This document shows, piece after piece, positions 19,545 through 28,517 of a DNA stretch of 64,000 bases. Within the stretch, counting starts at the first letter, position 1; each line of letters opens with the position of its first letter. The position numbers and the translations under genes were made by a program. The stretch covers positions 806,001 to 870,000 of the forward strand of contig NC_005861.2 of NCBI RefSeq assembly GCF_000011565.2. The letters run 5' to 3'. The stretch comes from Candidatus Protochlamydia amoebophila UWE25 (lineage in GTDB: Bacteria; Chlamydiota; Chlamydiia; Chlamydiales; Parachlamydiaceae). The notes beneath the pieces are model-generated. The model saw only the letters and a program-made list of their open reading frames with translations. It made no database searches and had not been told where the DNA came from.

Positions 19545-20069
19545 ATGAAATTTTTAAAAACTATTTTATTAATTACCATTCTTGCAGTTGTGACAGCCCT
19601 ACCTTTAGCTGCACTATCTATGGGGCGATTGGGAGAGCCATTTGAAAGAGAGGGGAATACTTGGCAGAAAGTTTATTACGAAGATGAAAAAAGAAGCATT
19701 CAAGCAGACCTTCCAGGTAGCCCAATAGCAGGATTTTCAAATGGATTATGCTATCTTTATAGTCAATATCAAAATGTTAATTATGAAGTACACTTGACTC
19801 CTTCTGAAAAATTCAAAGCACCAAAAAAAATAGATGAATTCATAGCGCTGTTCAAAAATATCCCTAACGCCACTATACATCCTTTGGTTCCCGATCAGCG
19901 AAAAGTTAGATATATGGTGCAGGTAGAACAATTTAACGAAACTAAAACCACCTGTTTAGCTGTCGCTCGTATTTATGCCACAGAGGACACTCTTTATTAT
20001 GCCATTGTAGAAGGGAATAATTTTGATTTAGCCGACTCTTTCTTTAATTCAGTAAAAATTTTAAATTAA
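19545..20069 (+). CDS. Hypothetical exported protein
   Basis: 174 residues beginning with a clear Sec signal (MKFLKTILLITILAVVTALPLAALS). There is no lipobox cysteine, so the mature protein is probably periplasmic or surface-located. The mature part is a compact alpha/beta-looking domain (KVYYEDEKRSIQADLPGSP ... ARIYATEDTLYYAIVEGN). I do not recognise the family. A good AAAGGA ribosome site precedes it and its own terminator follows, so it is a single-gene transcript inserted in the core cluster. Confidence 0.78.
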   Translation: MKFLKTILLITILAVVTALPLAALSMGRLGEPFEREGNTWQKVYYEDEKRSIQADLPGSPIAGFSNGLCYLYSQYQNVNYEVHLTPSEKFKAPKKIDEFIALFKNIPNATIHPLVPDQRKVRYMVQVEQFNETKTTCLAVARIYATEDTLYYAIVEGNNFDLADSFFNSVKILN

Positions 20070-20091
20070 ACTTATTCATTCGTTTATTCCT

Positions 20092-20130
20092 AAAATCCTT
20101 CAGGCATGTTTCTGAAGGATTTTATTTTTT
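20092..20130 (+). terminator. Rho-independent terminator of the exported-protein gene
   Basis: A 12-bp stem AAAATCCTTCAG / CTGAAGGATTTT with an 8-nt loop, followed by ATTTTTT. Confidence 0.93.
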
Positions 20131-20280
20131 GTGGAATTTTTATTGAGAACGATAGATTAAATTGAAGGGATAGATTATATATAAATCAATTCAAAAATAG
20201 GAATATACGTGATGCTAAAATTATTTTTGCATTTATTAATGGATAAGCTAAAAATTAAGTTTGATTGAGAGAGATAATTT

Positions 20281-21165
20281 ATGCTTAAAAGTATGACTGC
20301 CTTTGGGCGAGCCACATTTAATACGGAAATGGGGCATTTTACTGTTGAAATTCAATCCGTCAATCGGAAGTTTTTAGAAATTAATGTCTCTCTTCCTCCA
20401 GAATTAAGCTATTTTGATGTAGAAATAAAAAAATGGATACATCCTTTTATTACTAGAGGTCAGGTCTCTGTCAAAATTACTGCTTCATTTGAAGGAAAAT
20501 CGCCTTTTATCATTGTCCCTAATTTAGCTTTGGCAAGGCAAATGAAAGCGGCTTGGGAAGAAATCGCTCGTGAGACAGGATTTGAGATGGATGAAATCAA
20601 ACTTTCTCTTTTATCTAAAGCGGATGATATTCTTCTTTTTGAAGAAAACCGTTCAGAAGAAGATGCTTATCGGCGTATTTTAAGGCAGGTCCTGGATCAG
20701 GCCTTAACAAGTTTTATCCAAATGAAATCCCATGAAGGGGCTGTTTTACAAGGGGATATTTTAGCTAGGGCAGAAAAGATTCGGCGAGCAATCAAAATGA
20801 TTGAAGAAAGAAGCCCTTTTGCAACTAAAAAATATCGCGAAAAGTTGCTAGCCCGTTTGGAAGAAATTTTGCCTGGTCAAATCGAAAATGAAGAACGCAT
20901 TTTGAGAGAAATTGCTTTATTTGCTGAGAAAATTGACGTGGTGGAGGAAATTGTTCGTTTTGACTGCCATCTCACAAGGTTTGAGGAGCGCGTTCAATCG
21001 GCTGATGCGAGTGTGGGAAAAACACTGGAGTTTATTTTGCAAGAACTTGGACGAGAAGTTAATACCGTTGGGAGTAAGTCTTCTGACATAGAAATTGCTA
21101 AATTAGTCATTGATATCAAGAGTGAATTAGAACGAATCCGTGAGCAAATTCAAAATATCGAATAG
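20281..21165 (+). CDS. yicC: YicC-family endoribonuclease
   Basis: Member of the YicC/YloC family, reported as endoribonucleases involved in RNA turnover. It begins MLKSMTAFGRATFNTEMGHF and has the typical VEIQSVNRKFLEI stretch; the C-terminal part (FILQELGREVNTVGSKSSDI, then EIAKLVIDIKSELERIREQ) is the conserved DUF1732. 294 residues, full length. In many bacteria yicC lies directly before gmk; here 844 bp intervene, and they contain a decayed second copy of this gene's 3' end. Confidence 0.93.
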   Translation: MLKSMTAFGRATFNTEMGHFTVEIQSVNRKFLEINVSLPPELSYFDVEIKKWIHPFITRGQVSVKITASFEGKSPFIIVPNLALARQMKAAWEEIARETGFEMDEIKLSLLSKADDILLFEENRSEEDAYRRILRQVLDQALTSFIQMKSHEGAVLQGDILARAEKIRRAIKMIEERSPFATKKYREKLLARLEEILPGQIENEERILREIALFAEKIDVVEEIVRFDCHLTRFEERVQSADASVGKTLEFILQELGREVNTVGSKSSDIEIAKLVIDIKSELERIREQIQNIE

Positions 21166-21339
21166 TTTCAAATTAATCTACTTATGCTTTAAGCTTTTAA
21201 ATATAGCTTTTCGCTTAACGGATAAAGCTGCAAGGGAAATTTAAAATTGGAATACATTTTAATATTGTAAACTACTTTTTTTAAAGGCTTCTTGTATTTT
21301 GGCTTGATCGTGTTAATAAGTTACTATTTCTTCAAAGGT

Positions 21340-21640
21340 AAAAATGATTACCGCAGATGCATATCCTCTATATTTGAATCCATCTTTTGTACTTTCGTTC
21401 CATCCCTTTGCCTGACCCTTAGTTAAAATAGAAAATTGTTTTTTTCTATAGAAACAAGGCTTTTATCACCCCAAATATTACTCTTTCTAAAGCGATAATT
21501 TAGCCGTTACAGGAAAATATCTTAATTCATTCACTTTTAAAGGGACTGCTTGCTTGGCACAGAGGCAAGACTTATTAAAACTTGTTCTAATCCATCTACT
21601 CTTACCGAAACAACTGTCATAATTTGCATAATTTTTTCCT
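21340..21640 (-). pseudogene. Possible decayed gene between yicC and gmk
   Basis: Minus-strand stretches such as LTKGQAKGWNESTKDGFK and MQIMTVVSVRVDGLEQVLISLASV are separated by stops and frame changes. The GQAKGWNES part faintly recalls the end of AHSA1-type domains, but this is a guess. Nothing intact remains. Confidence 0.3.
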
Positions 21641-21778
21641 ATGTTTAATTCTAGTAATTGTAACTATATTTTAAGAGTGGTTTGAATTTATTGAAAAATA
21701 ATAAAATTTAATTTTAAAAAAATAACATCAAATTATTTTACAAAATTAATTCATAAATTTTAATGCGATTATAACTCA

Positions 21779-21979
21779 TTGCTAAGACTTTCTCTTACAA
21801 ATTTTTCTCTCAAACTTAAAGTAACGATATACAGGAGGGGAATAGAACTAATTTTACAACGTTTCAGCAAAAATTTGAATATCTTTGAAAGTGAATTTTC
21901 TGGTATAGAAATCCCTAAATTAGCCTTTATTATTAAACTTGCGAAGCAAAATAATCCATGGCGAAGCATAGTTAGGTAA
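21779..21979 (+). pseudogene. Decayed duplicate of the yicC 3' end
   Basis: A 66-codon frame whose middle, ELILQRFSKNLNIFESEFSG then IEIPKLAFIIKL, lines up without gaps with EFILQELGREVNTVGSKSSD then IEIAKLVIDIKS of the intact yicC C-terminus. The rest of the gene is missing. It occupies the normal yicC position immediately before gmk, in the same orientation, so it looks like the worn remains of a second yicC copy. Confidence 0.72.
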
Positions 21980-22009
21980 ATTTTTTCAATCTATTTTCTT
22001 TTTGTAGAT

Positions 22010-22636
22010 GTGCTAAAAAAATCCAAATTAGGTTTACTAACTATGTTGTTGGGTGGAAAAGACAAAAAAGGTTCTTTATTTATTGTAAGCGCTCCAGCCG
22101 GAACGGGGAAAACAACTCTGGTAAATTTATTAGTTCAAGAATTTCCAACAGTGATTGCAAGTATTTCTTACACGACAAGAGCTCCTCGTTTAGGCGAAGT
22201 CAACGGAAAAGATTATTACTTTATCACAGAATCTGAATTTGAAGCAAAAATAGCTGCCGCTGATTTCCTCGAATATGTTAAACTTTATGATACTTATTAT
22301 GGTACGTCACGAGAGTGGGTTGAAATTCAAAGGCAGCTAGGTTTGCATGTTATTTTAGTGATTGACACACAAGGGGCATTACAACTTCAAAAGCTGTGCG
22401 AGGCCACTTTTATCTTCATTCGACCACCTTCTTTGGATGAATTAAAAAATAGATTGATTAACCGCCAAACTGAATCGTTAGAGATGATAGAAAAGCGGCT
22501 GGCATGTGCAGAACGTGAATTGGAAGCTGCTCAGTATTATGATTATGAAATTATCAATGATGATCTCCAAGAAGCCTATCAGGTATTAAGAAGCATTCTA
22601 ATTGCTGAATACCATCGTATATCTAAGAAGCTTTAA
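22010..22636 (+). CDS. gmk: Guanylate kinase
   Basis: Phosphorylates GMP to GDP with ATP. The P-loop SAPAGTGKTT, SYTTRAPRLGEVNGKDYYF (GMP-binding), and VIDTQGALQL are present. The frame opens with GTG at 22010 (208 residues); ATG at 22043 would give 197 residues and is closer to the usual N-terminus, so the start is uncertain. Followed 24 bp later by an omega-like gene. Confidence 0.95.
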   Translation: MLKKSKLGLLTMLLGGKDKKGSLFIVSAPAGTGKTTLVNLLVQEFPTVIASISYTTRAPRLGEVNGKDYYFITESEFEAKIAAADFLEYVKLYDTYYGTSREWVEIQRQLGLHVILVIDTQGALQLQKLCEATFIFIRPPSLDELKNRLINRQTESLEMIEKRLACAERELEAAQYYDYEIINDDLQEAYQVLRSILIAEYHRISKKL

Positions 22637-22660
22637 GAGTTAAAATAAAGGAATTAAATA

Positions 22661-22984
22661 ATGGAAAAAAAGATTCGATTTACCAATGAAAGTTTGTCTA
22701 AAAATTTCACAAGTAATTTTGAGTTGGTTAATTATGCTATTCGACTTGCTGAAAATATGATTAAAAGTGGCCGTGACACAAGAGTCAAATCTGATATACA
22801 AAATAGAGCGATGTTAATCTTAGAAGAAATTTATGAAGGGAAAGACATTTTTGATGAAATCAAAGAAGTTAGTGGCAGATTGTCGCATAATAACGAAACT
22901 CATCCCCATGAATATATTCATGAAGAAAAAACAGAGCGTCGTAAGTATCGCACAGCTGGTGTTTCTTCTGACGATGAAATATAG
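22661..22984 (+). CDS. RNA polymerase omega-like protein
   Basis: 107 residues. The central FELVNYAIRLAENMIKSGRD and IQNRAMLILEEIYEGK resemble the omega (RpoZ) core, a helix pair followed by an ALREI-like segment. Omega helps assemble beta-prime into RNA polymerase. The location right after gmk is where rpoZ lies in many bacteria, which supports the call. The tail (HPHEYIHEEKTERRK) is charged. A good AGGA ribosome site precedes ATG 22661. Similarity is partial, so the call is tentative. Confidence 0.6.
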   Translation: MEKKIRFTNESLSKNFTSNFELVNYAIRLAENMIKSGRDTRVKSDIQNRAMLILEEIYEGKDIFDEIKEVSGRLSHNNETHPHEYIHEEKTERRKYRTAGVSSDDEI

Positions 22985-22998
22985 GATGCGTACGACTT

Positions 22999-23592
22999 AT
23001 GATGGAAGCAACAACAGGATGGGTTTTATTTTTATCCTTGGTCATTGTTTTTACATTAGCTTTACTTGTTTTTTTATTTTGGTTCGGATGGTGGATGTCT
23101 GGCAAACAAATGGGTGTCAGTCCCTATACGGGACTGCCTCTTAGAAAAGCAACAGAGCTTTCTTATTTTGCCGCTGAAAAAACATTGCTTTTTCTCTATT
23201 ATTTTAAACAGTATGACAACCGCATTTTTAAATTAAGAAAAGCTGCGTTTTGTCGAGAAACAGGCCGTATCTTTACAGACTGTGTAACATGGTTAGATAC
23301 TATTAAAATAGACTGGACGTTTATTCAAAAACGTTATCCAGGAATTTATGTTTCTTGGGGAAGCTTAAATAAAGACCAACAAAAAGCTGTTCGAGATGTA
23401 CACGAATCATTAGAAGGGTTTCAAACAGATTTTTCTAGCCCAACTGCTGCTCCAAGAGCTATTGAACCTGAATATGCTTATTCAAAACCAGGCCCTTTAT
23501 ATGTAGATATTCAAACGAAAGTTTTACTCGGATGGAAAGTTGTTCCTGACACTGAATTAGAAGTTTTAATTGTTCAAAAACCTGTGCGATAA
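22999..23592 (+). CDS. Hypothetical protein with one N-terminal membrane helix
   Basis: 197 residues: a hydrophobic helix at about residues 7-31 (VLFLSLVIVFTLALLVFLFW) without a cleavage site, then a soluble domain of about 165 residues facing one side of the membrane. Short motifs seen: GVSPYTGLPLRKATELSYFA and FCRETGRIFTDCVTW. I do not recognise the family; the position between gmk and metG suggests a chlamydial conserved gene. Its stop codon is at 23590-23592, only 4 bp before the metG start at 23597. Confidence 0.75.
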   Translation: MMEATTGWVLFLSLVIVFTLALLVFLFWFGWWMSGKQMGVSPYTGLPLRKATELSYFAAEKTLLFLYYFKQYDNRIFKLRKAAFCRETGRIFTDCVTWLDTIKIDWTFIQKRYPGIYVSWGSLNKDQQKAVRDVHESLEGFQTDFSSPTAAPRAIEPEYAYSKPGPLYVDIQTKVLLGWKVVPDTELEVLIVQKPVR

Positions 23593-23596
23593 GATA

Positions 23597-25666
23597 ATGA
23601 CCCAAAAAATTTTGATTACTTCTGCTCTTCCCTATGCGAATGGACCTCTGCATTTTGGACATATTGCAGGGGCTTACCTCCCAGCTGACTGTTATGCACG
23701 TTTTCAAAGATTAATGAAAAAAGATGTTCTTTACATTTGTGGATCCGATGAATATGGCATTGCGATCACCTTAAGTGCTGATTTAGCTGGTAGAACACCT
23801 CAAGAACATGTTGATCTTTTTCATCACATTAATCAAAGTTTTTTCGAGCAACTCCAAATTTCTTTTGATCATTATTCTCGTACGACCTGGAAAGGACATG
23901 TAGAGCCTACCCATCAGTTCTTTAATGACTTATTGCAGAATGGATATATTGAAGAACGCACGACCGACCAACTCTATTCTGAAAAAGATCAGAAATTTCT
24001 TGCAGATCGTTATGTCGTGGGAACGTGTCCTCGTTGTGGTTTTGAAAATGCAAGGGGGGATGAGTGTCCTTGTTGTGGTGCAAGCTATGAAGCTACAGAA
24101 CTTAAAAACCCTCGTTCTAAACTCACAGATGCTTCCTTGATTTTGCGACCGACTAAACACTGGTTTTTACTTCTTGAAAAATTTAAAAAACCTTTAATGG
24201 AGTGGTTGGAAACTAAAAACTGGAAGCCAAATGTAATTAATTTTATTAGGGGATACATCGATCATCTCCATGCCAGAGCAATCACAAGAGATATGAAATG
24301 GGGAATTTCTGTTCCTCTTCCTGATTCAGAAGGAAAAGTCCTTTATGTCTGGTTTGATGCACCTATAGGCTATATTTCGGCGACTAAAGAGTGGGCTTTA
24401 TTAAGAGGGGAAGAAAAGCTTTGGGAAAAATATTGGTTGGATCCAGAAACTAAGCTTGTCAATTTTATTGGAAAAGATAATATCCCTTTTCATGCCTCCA
24501 TTTTCCCTGCTATGATCATGGGACAAAATCAGCCTTATAAACTAGTGGACGAACTGCCAGCCAATGAATTTTATAATTTAGAAGGGAAGCAATTTAGTAA
24601 ATCAGATGGATGGTATATTGATTTAGAAGACTTTTTCAAGCATTATACCAGCGATCAAATTCGCTATGCTATTGCTTCCAACGCTCCTGAAACATCTGAT
24701 AGTGAATTTACTTGGAAAGACTTTCAACTACGCTGCAACAGTGATTTGCTAGGGAAGTACGGAAATTTGGTTAATAGGGTTTTAGTGTTCATTCACAATC
24801 AGTGTCAGGGAAAAGTTCCGGAGTCTGGAGTTTTAGAAGAACAAGATCGAAAATTTTTAAAAAATATTCAAGATTTGGTCGATCAAGCAGCTGCCAGTTA
24901 TTCGACTTTTAAAGTTCGAAAAGCGAGCCAAATTATGATGGAGTTATCCCAATTAGGAAATGTTTATTTTGATAGTAAAAAGCCTTGGCAAGACGCTAAA
25001 AATGATTATACAAAGGGCAGAATGCATACAACGCTGAATTGTTGTATGGAGTGTTTAAAGGCGCTTGCGCTGATTTCTTTTCCCATAATTCCCACGGCAG
25101 CTTCAAAAGTTTGGCAATTTCTTGGATTTCAAACACCGCTCGAACAAGAAGATTGGAATCGCGTTAAAATAGAAAAGCTTCCGCTTAACCAAAAGATTTT
25201 AACTCCCCAAATCCTTTTTCAACGGGTTGAAAATGAGGCTGTTGAAAGAGAAATTCTTAAATTGCAACAGTTATCTCTTACAAAAGAAAAAAAATCTACA
25301 CCACAATCTACTCAGATATCTATTTCAGAAAATATTCTTCTTAAACCATTAGTAGATATTGAAGATTTTCGAAAATTAGATTTAAGAGTCGGCAAGATCA
25401 TCCAGGCAAATCCTGTACCGAAAAGTAAAAAACTTTTTCAATTACTTGTAGACATTGGAATTGAGAAAAGAATAGTTGTAGCTGGAGTTGCCGAATTTTA
25501 TAAAGTAGAAGATTTGATTGGGAAAAACGTTGTAGTTGTAGCGAATTTAAAGCCTGCTAATTTGATGGGAGTGACTAGTCAAGGAATGCTACTTGCAGCT
25601 AAGGGAGAAGGAAATTTAAAACTTATTTCTATCGAGGATGTTGCTCCTGGAAGTCTTGTCAGTTAA
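23597..25666 (+). CDS. metG: Methionyl-tRNA synthetase
   Basis: Class I synthetase charging tRNA-Met. HFGH at residues 19-22 is the HIGH motif; QFSKS near residues 332-336 is the KMSKS equivalent; a CPRCG...CPCCG zinc knuckle lies in the connective peptide; the C-terminal about 110 residues form an EMAPII-like tRNA-binding domain (DLRVGKIIQANPVP), as in dimeric MetG1. I chose ATG 23597 (MTQKILITSALPYANG), because it matches the family N-terminus; an in-frame upstream TTG at 23570 overlaps the previous gene. 689 residues. Confidence 0.96.
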   Translation: MTQKILITSALPYANGPLHFGHIAGAYLPADCYARFQRLMKKDVLYICGSDEYGIAITLSADLAGRTPQEHVDLFHHINQSFFEQLQISFDHYSRTTWKGHVEPTHQFFNDLLQNGYIEERTTDQLYSEKDQKFLADRYVVGTCPRCGFENARGDECPCCGASYEATELKNPRSKLTDASLILRPTKHWFLLLEKFKKPLMEWLETKNWKPNVINFIRGYIDHLHARAITRDMKWGISVPLPDSEGKVLYVWFDAPIGYISATKEWALLRGEEKLWEKYWLDPETKLVNFIGKDNIPFHASIFPAMIMGQNQPYKLVDELPANEFYNLEGKQFSKSDGWYIDLEDFFKHYTSDQIRYAIASNAPETSDSEFTWKDFQLRCNSDLLGKYGNLVNRVLVFIHNQCQGKVPESGVLEEQDRKFLKNIQDLVDQAAASYSTFKVRKASQIMMELSQLGNVYFDSKKPWQDAKNDYTKGRMHTTLNCCMECLKALALISFPIIPTAASKVWQFLGFQTPLEQEDWNRVKIEKLPLNQKILTPQILFQRVENEAVEREILKLQQLSLTKEKKSTPQSTQISISENILLKPLVDIEDFRKLDLRVGKIIQANPVPKSKKLFQLLVDIGIEKRIVVAGVAEFYKVEDLIGKNVVVVANLKPANLMGVTSQGMLLAAKGEGNLKLISIEDVAPGSLVS

Positions 25667-25842
25667 ATTTTGATATTGTGATTATTCAAGTCATTTTAGA
25701 GCAATTTTTAGAAAAGGGAGTAGCGACTTTCTTTATAATTCATCAACTCTTACTTGTTTAAAAAGATTCTGAAAATGATAAGTCGTCTTCAGCTAGAAAA
25801 AGTATAAGTGGAATGTAGGATGACTCCAAATAATTGAATAAA

Positions 25843-25878
25843 AAAAAGACTTAGAAAAGTTTATTTTCCTAAGTCTTT
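25843..25878 (-). terminator. Terminator of rpmB
   Basis: Inverted repeat AAAGACTTAG / CTAAGTCTTT around a 14-nt loop, with a run of T on the minus strand, just past the rpmB stop; it could also stop metG transcription from the other side. Confidence 0.85.
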
Positions 25879-25895
25879 AACCTTAATCGAACTCA

Positions 25896-26171
25896 TTAGA
25901 CAGATTGACCATTTGCACGCATTTTACGAACAACAGCAAAGACTCCGAGACGATCAATAGTTCTTAAAGCAGCGGTAGAAAGCTTCAAAGTAATAAAGCG
26001 ATTTTCTTCTGCGAACCAGATTCTTTTTTTAAAAAGATTCGGTTGAAAGCGACGTTTTGTTTTTCCTGTCACTTTAAGACCAATTCCTTTTTTCTTCTTT
26101 GCAATACCACGAATGGCATATTTATAGCCACGTGTAGGTTTTCTACCTGTAACTTGACATACTTTAGACAT
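25896..26171 (-). CDS. rpmB: 50S ribosomal protein L28
   Basis: Large-subunit ribosomal protein. [20 protein letters not shown] matches the L28 start; [14 protein letters not shown] is the conserved core. 91 residues. GGAG lies 7 bases before the ATG. The usual neighbour rpmG is not adjacent. Confidence 0.96.
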   Translation of the reverse strand: MSKVCQVTGRKPTRGYKYAIRGIAKKKKGIGLKVTGKTKRRFQPNLFKKRIWFAEENRFITLKLSTAALRTIDRLGVFAVVRKMRANGQSV

Positions 26172-26360
26172 AGTTTCTCCAATAGCGGTCGACGAATGAA
26201 AATAAGGAATATACCAAAAAAGTTCTTAATGGACAAGTTGAAAAATTAAAGAAATAAAAAAATTTAACAAAAACTAAAGGAATAGGACAAATATTCACAT
26301 TAATGAGAACTGTACCCTCTTGGATATTATGATTGAGCGTAGTCTTTATTTGAAAAATTT

Positions 26361-26804
26361 TTAATGCAAAGGAAGCCATCCATCGCGAATTTTAAATCGT
26401 TTATAGATGTGGTTTTTACGAATACGATTGATGTGTTCTTCTAGCTTTTCATCCGGAAGCTCTTCACCTAAAAGCTCTTTTTTTAATTCTTCAATCTTTT
26501 CTTTCAAATGCTTAATACGTTGCCAATCGTTTTGTGTATAGCTGTCTATACTGATTTTAAATCGTTTTTCATCTTCCAAAGAAATGTCAAGTTTTACGTA
26601 AAGTTTAGGGTCTTTCTTTTTGATTTTATTTAGCTGTTTTTCAAAACTCGCAATCATTGTTTGAATAGATTGAGGGGAAATAGCCACTTTGTTTGGATCT
26701 TGAATTAATCCAGCAATCGCTGCAAGCTCAGAAAGATGATCAATATAAATCTTTTTGAGAGTATTCGACAGAATATTTTCAACTTTTACAAAGTCTATTT
26801 TCAT
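26361..26804 (-). CDS. Hypothetical protein, helical
   Basis: 147 residues, family not recognised. No signal or membrane segment. Predicted mainly helical with heptad-like Lys/Glu stretches (EKQLNKIKKKDPKLY and RIKHLKEKIEELKKELLG). The final IYKRFKIRDGWLPLH is compact and aromatic. GAGGA before the ATG supports it as a real gene. It stands alone between two terminators. Confidence 0.72.
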   Translation of the reverse strand: MKIDFVKVENILSNTLKKIYIDHLSELAAIAGLIQDPNKVAISPQSIQTMIASFEKQLNKIKKKDPKLYVKLDISLEDEKRFKISIDSYTQNDWQRIKHLKEKIEELKKELLGEELPDEKLEEHINRIRKNHIYKRFKIRDGWLPLH

Positions 26805-26936
26805 AAATCCTCAAAGTTAAAAACTCTAATTTTAATTATATGATTATTTTTATTAATCATCAATACAAGCTATAAAAAATAATCGAAAATAGAAGTTTAA
26901 GTTGTTAAATATCAAATGATTAGTTTTGACAAAACT

Positions 26937-26967
26937 AAGGCTGTATTAACAATATTAATACAGCCTT
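26937..26967 (-). terminator. Terminator of the gatCAB operon
   Basis: 13-bp stem AAGGCTGTATTAA / TTAATACAGCCTT with a 5-nt loop, followed on the minus strand by AGTTTTGT; located downstream of gatB. Confidence 0.85.
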
Positions 26968-27032
26968 CTTAACAAATAATAAAGAGTCAATCCTTGATTA
27001 CTCGTGAATTAAACCGCTATTTTTCGTATTAG

Positions 27033-28517
27033 TTAAGGGAGATTTGCGATTTTTTGCTTAAGAAGTTCATTAACAAGTGAAGGAGAAGCTTTACCTTTAC
27101 AAAGCTTCATGACCTGGCCAACCAAGTAAGCAAAGGCTTTATCTCTCCCAGCTCGATAATCGACAATGGATTGATTATTTTCGGCTAAAACTTGATCAAC
27201 ATATCGTTCGACTTCATTTTGATCATTTAATGGCTGATAATCAGGATTTCCAGCAACTATCTCCGCAGGATCTTTGCCAGGTTGTGCTACCATTTCGTCA
27301 GCCACACTTTTTGCAATTTTCCCTGTAATAGTCCCTTTTTCAATCAAATTAATTAAAGAAGCGATATGAGATGGTGGGAGATTAATGGACTTCACATTTT
27401 GCCCACCTTCTTTGAGTCTGCCAGGAAATTCCACTAACAGCCAATTAGAAAGGCTTCTACTATTAGAACAAGTTTTAAGGGCTTCTTCAAAATAGTCGGC
27501 TAGAGCTTTATCGCTAGTTAATGCAAAAGCTTGATGAGCAGATAATCCCATCTCTTTTGTATAGCGGCGCTCTCTTTGTAACGGAAGCTCGGGGAGACTT
27601 TGTCTAATTTCTTCGATATAGGAGTCTGTTAAGATGATGGGGACTAAATCGGGCTCGGGAAAATAACGGTAATCGTCAGCAGATTCTTTGCGACGCATTA
27701 AAACGGTTTCTTGTTTTTCAGGATCCCAACGATAAGTCGCTTGGGCGATGATTTGATCGTGGGGTTTTGTCGGATGGCTAAGATAAGCTTGAATTTGTCT
27801 ATTAATTTCCGATTTAATCGCTAATTCCATGAAACTGAACGAATTCATATTTTTAATTTCGATTTTATTTCTTAAGCCTTGTTCTCCTTTTAATCGAACA
27901 GAAATATTTGTATCTATTCGTAGAGATCCTTCTTCCATGTTACAATCAGAAGCATCGATATATTGCAAAATAGCTTTAATAGCCATTGCATAAGCAACAG
28001 CTTCCTCGGGAGTATGAATGCAAGGTTCAGACACAATTTCTATTAAAGGAGATCCTGCTCGATTATAATCCACTCCTGCAAAAGTAGAAAAATGCTTAAG
28101 CATACCAGCATCATCTTCAAGGTGAACACGGTTGACGGCAAATGATTTTTCCTTTCCATTTACTTCAGCAATGACTGTTCCCCCTTTAACAATTGGTTGA
28201 TCATATTGGGTAATTTGAAAATTACGGGGACTATCTGGATAAAAATAAGATTTACGATCAAATTTACTAAATTTGGCAACTTCGGCTTGAATTGCGCATC
28301 CAAATTGGACCGCTTTGCGAACAGCTTCTTTATTGAGAACAGGTAAAGAACCTGGCATTCCTGTACAGACTTCTGTAATATTTGTGTTAGGCTCGTCTCC
28401 AAAATGATTTGGGGCTACACTAAATAATTTAGATTTCGTATTTAATTCAACGTGGATCTCTAGTCCAATCACTGCTTCCCAGTCAGAATGAGAGGGATGT
28501 GAATATTTATGGCTCAT
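27033..28517 (-). CDS. gatB: Aspartyl/glutamyl-tRNA amidotransferase subunit B
   Basis: Kinase/transfer subunit that activates the misacylated Glu (or Asp) on tRNA before amidation. WEAVIGLEIHVELNTKSKLF and SPLIEIVSEPCI are the GatB signatures, and the C-terminal YqeY-like tail domain is present. 494 residues. Overlaps gatA by 4 bp (ATGA). Confidence 0.97.
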   Translation of the reverse strand: MSHKYSHPSHSDWEAVIGLEIHVELNTKSKLFSVAPNHFGDEPNTNITEVCTGMPGSLPVLNKEAVRKAVQFGCAIQAEVAKFSKFDRKSYFYPDSPRNFQITQYDQPIVKGGTVIAEVNGKEKSFAVNRVHLEDDAGMLKHFSTFAGVDYNRAGSPLIEIVSEPCIHTPEEAVAYAMAIKAILQYIDASDCNMEEGSLRIDTNISVRLKGEQGLRNKIEIKNMNSFSFMELAIKSEINRQIQAYLSHPTKPHDQIIAQATYRWDPEKQETVLMRRKESADDYRYFPEPDLVPIILTDSYIEEIRQSLPELPLQRERRYTKEMGLSAHQAFALTSDKALADYFEEALKTCSNSRSLSNWLLVEFPGRLKEGGQNVKSINLPPSHIASLINLIEKGTITGKIAKSVADEMVAQPGKDPAEIVAGNPDYQPLNDQNEVERYVDQVLAENNQSIVDYRAGRDKAFAYLVGQVMKLCKGKASPSLVNELLKQKIANLP

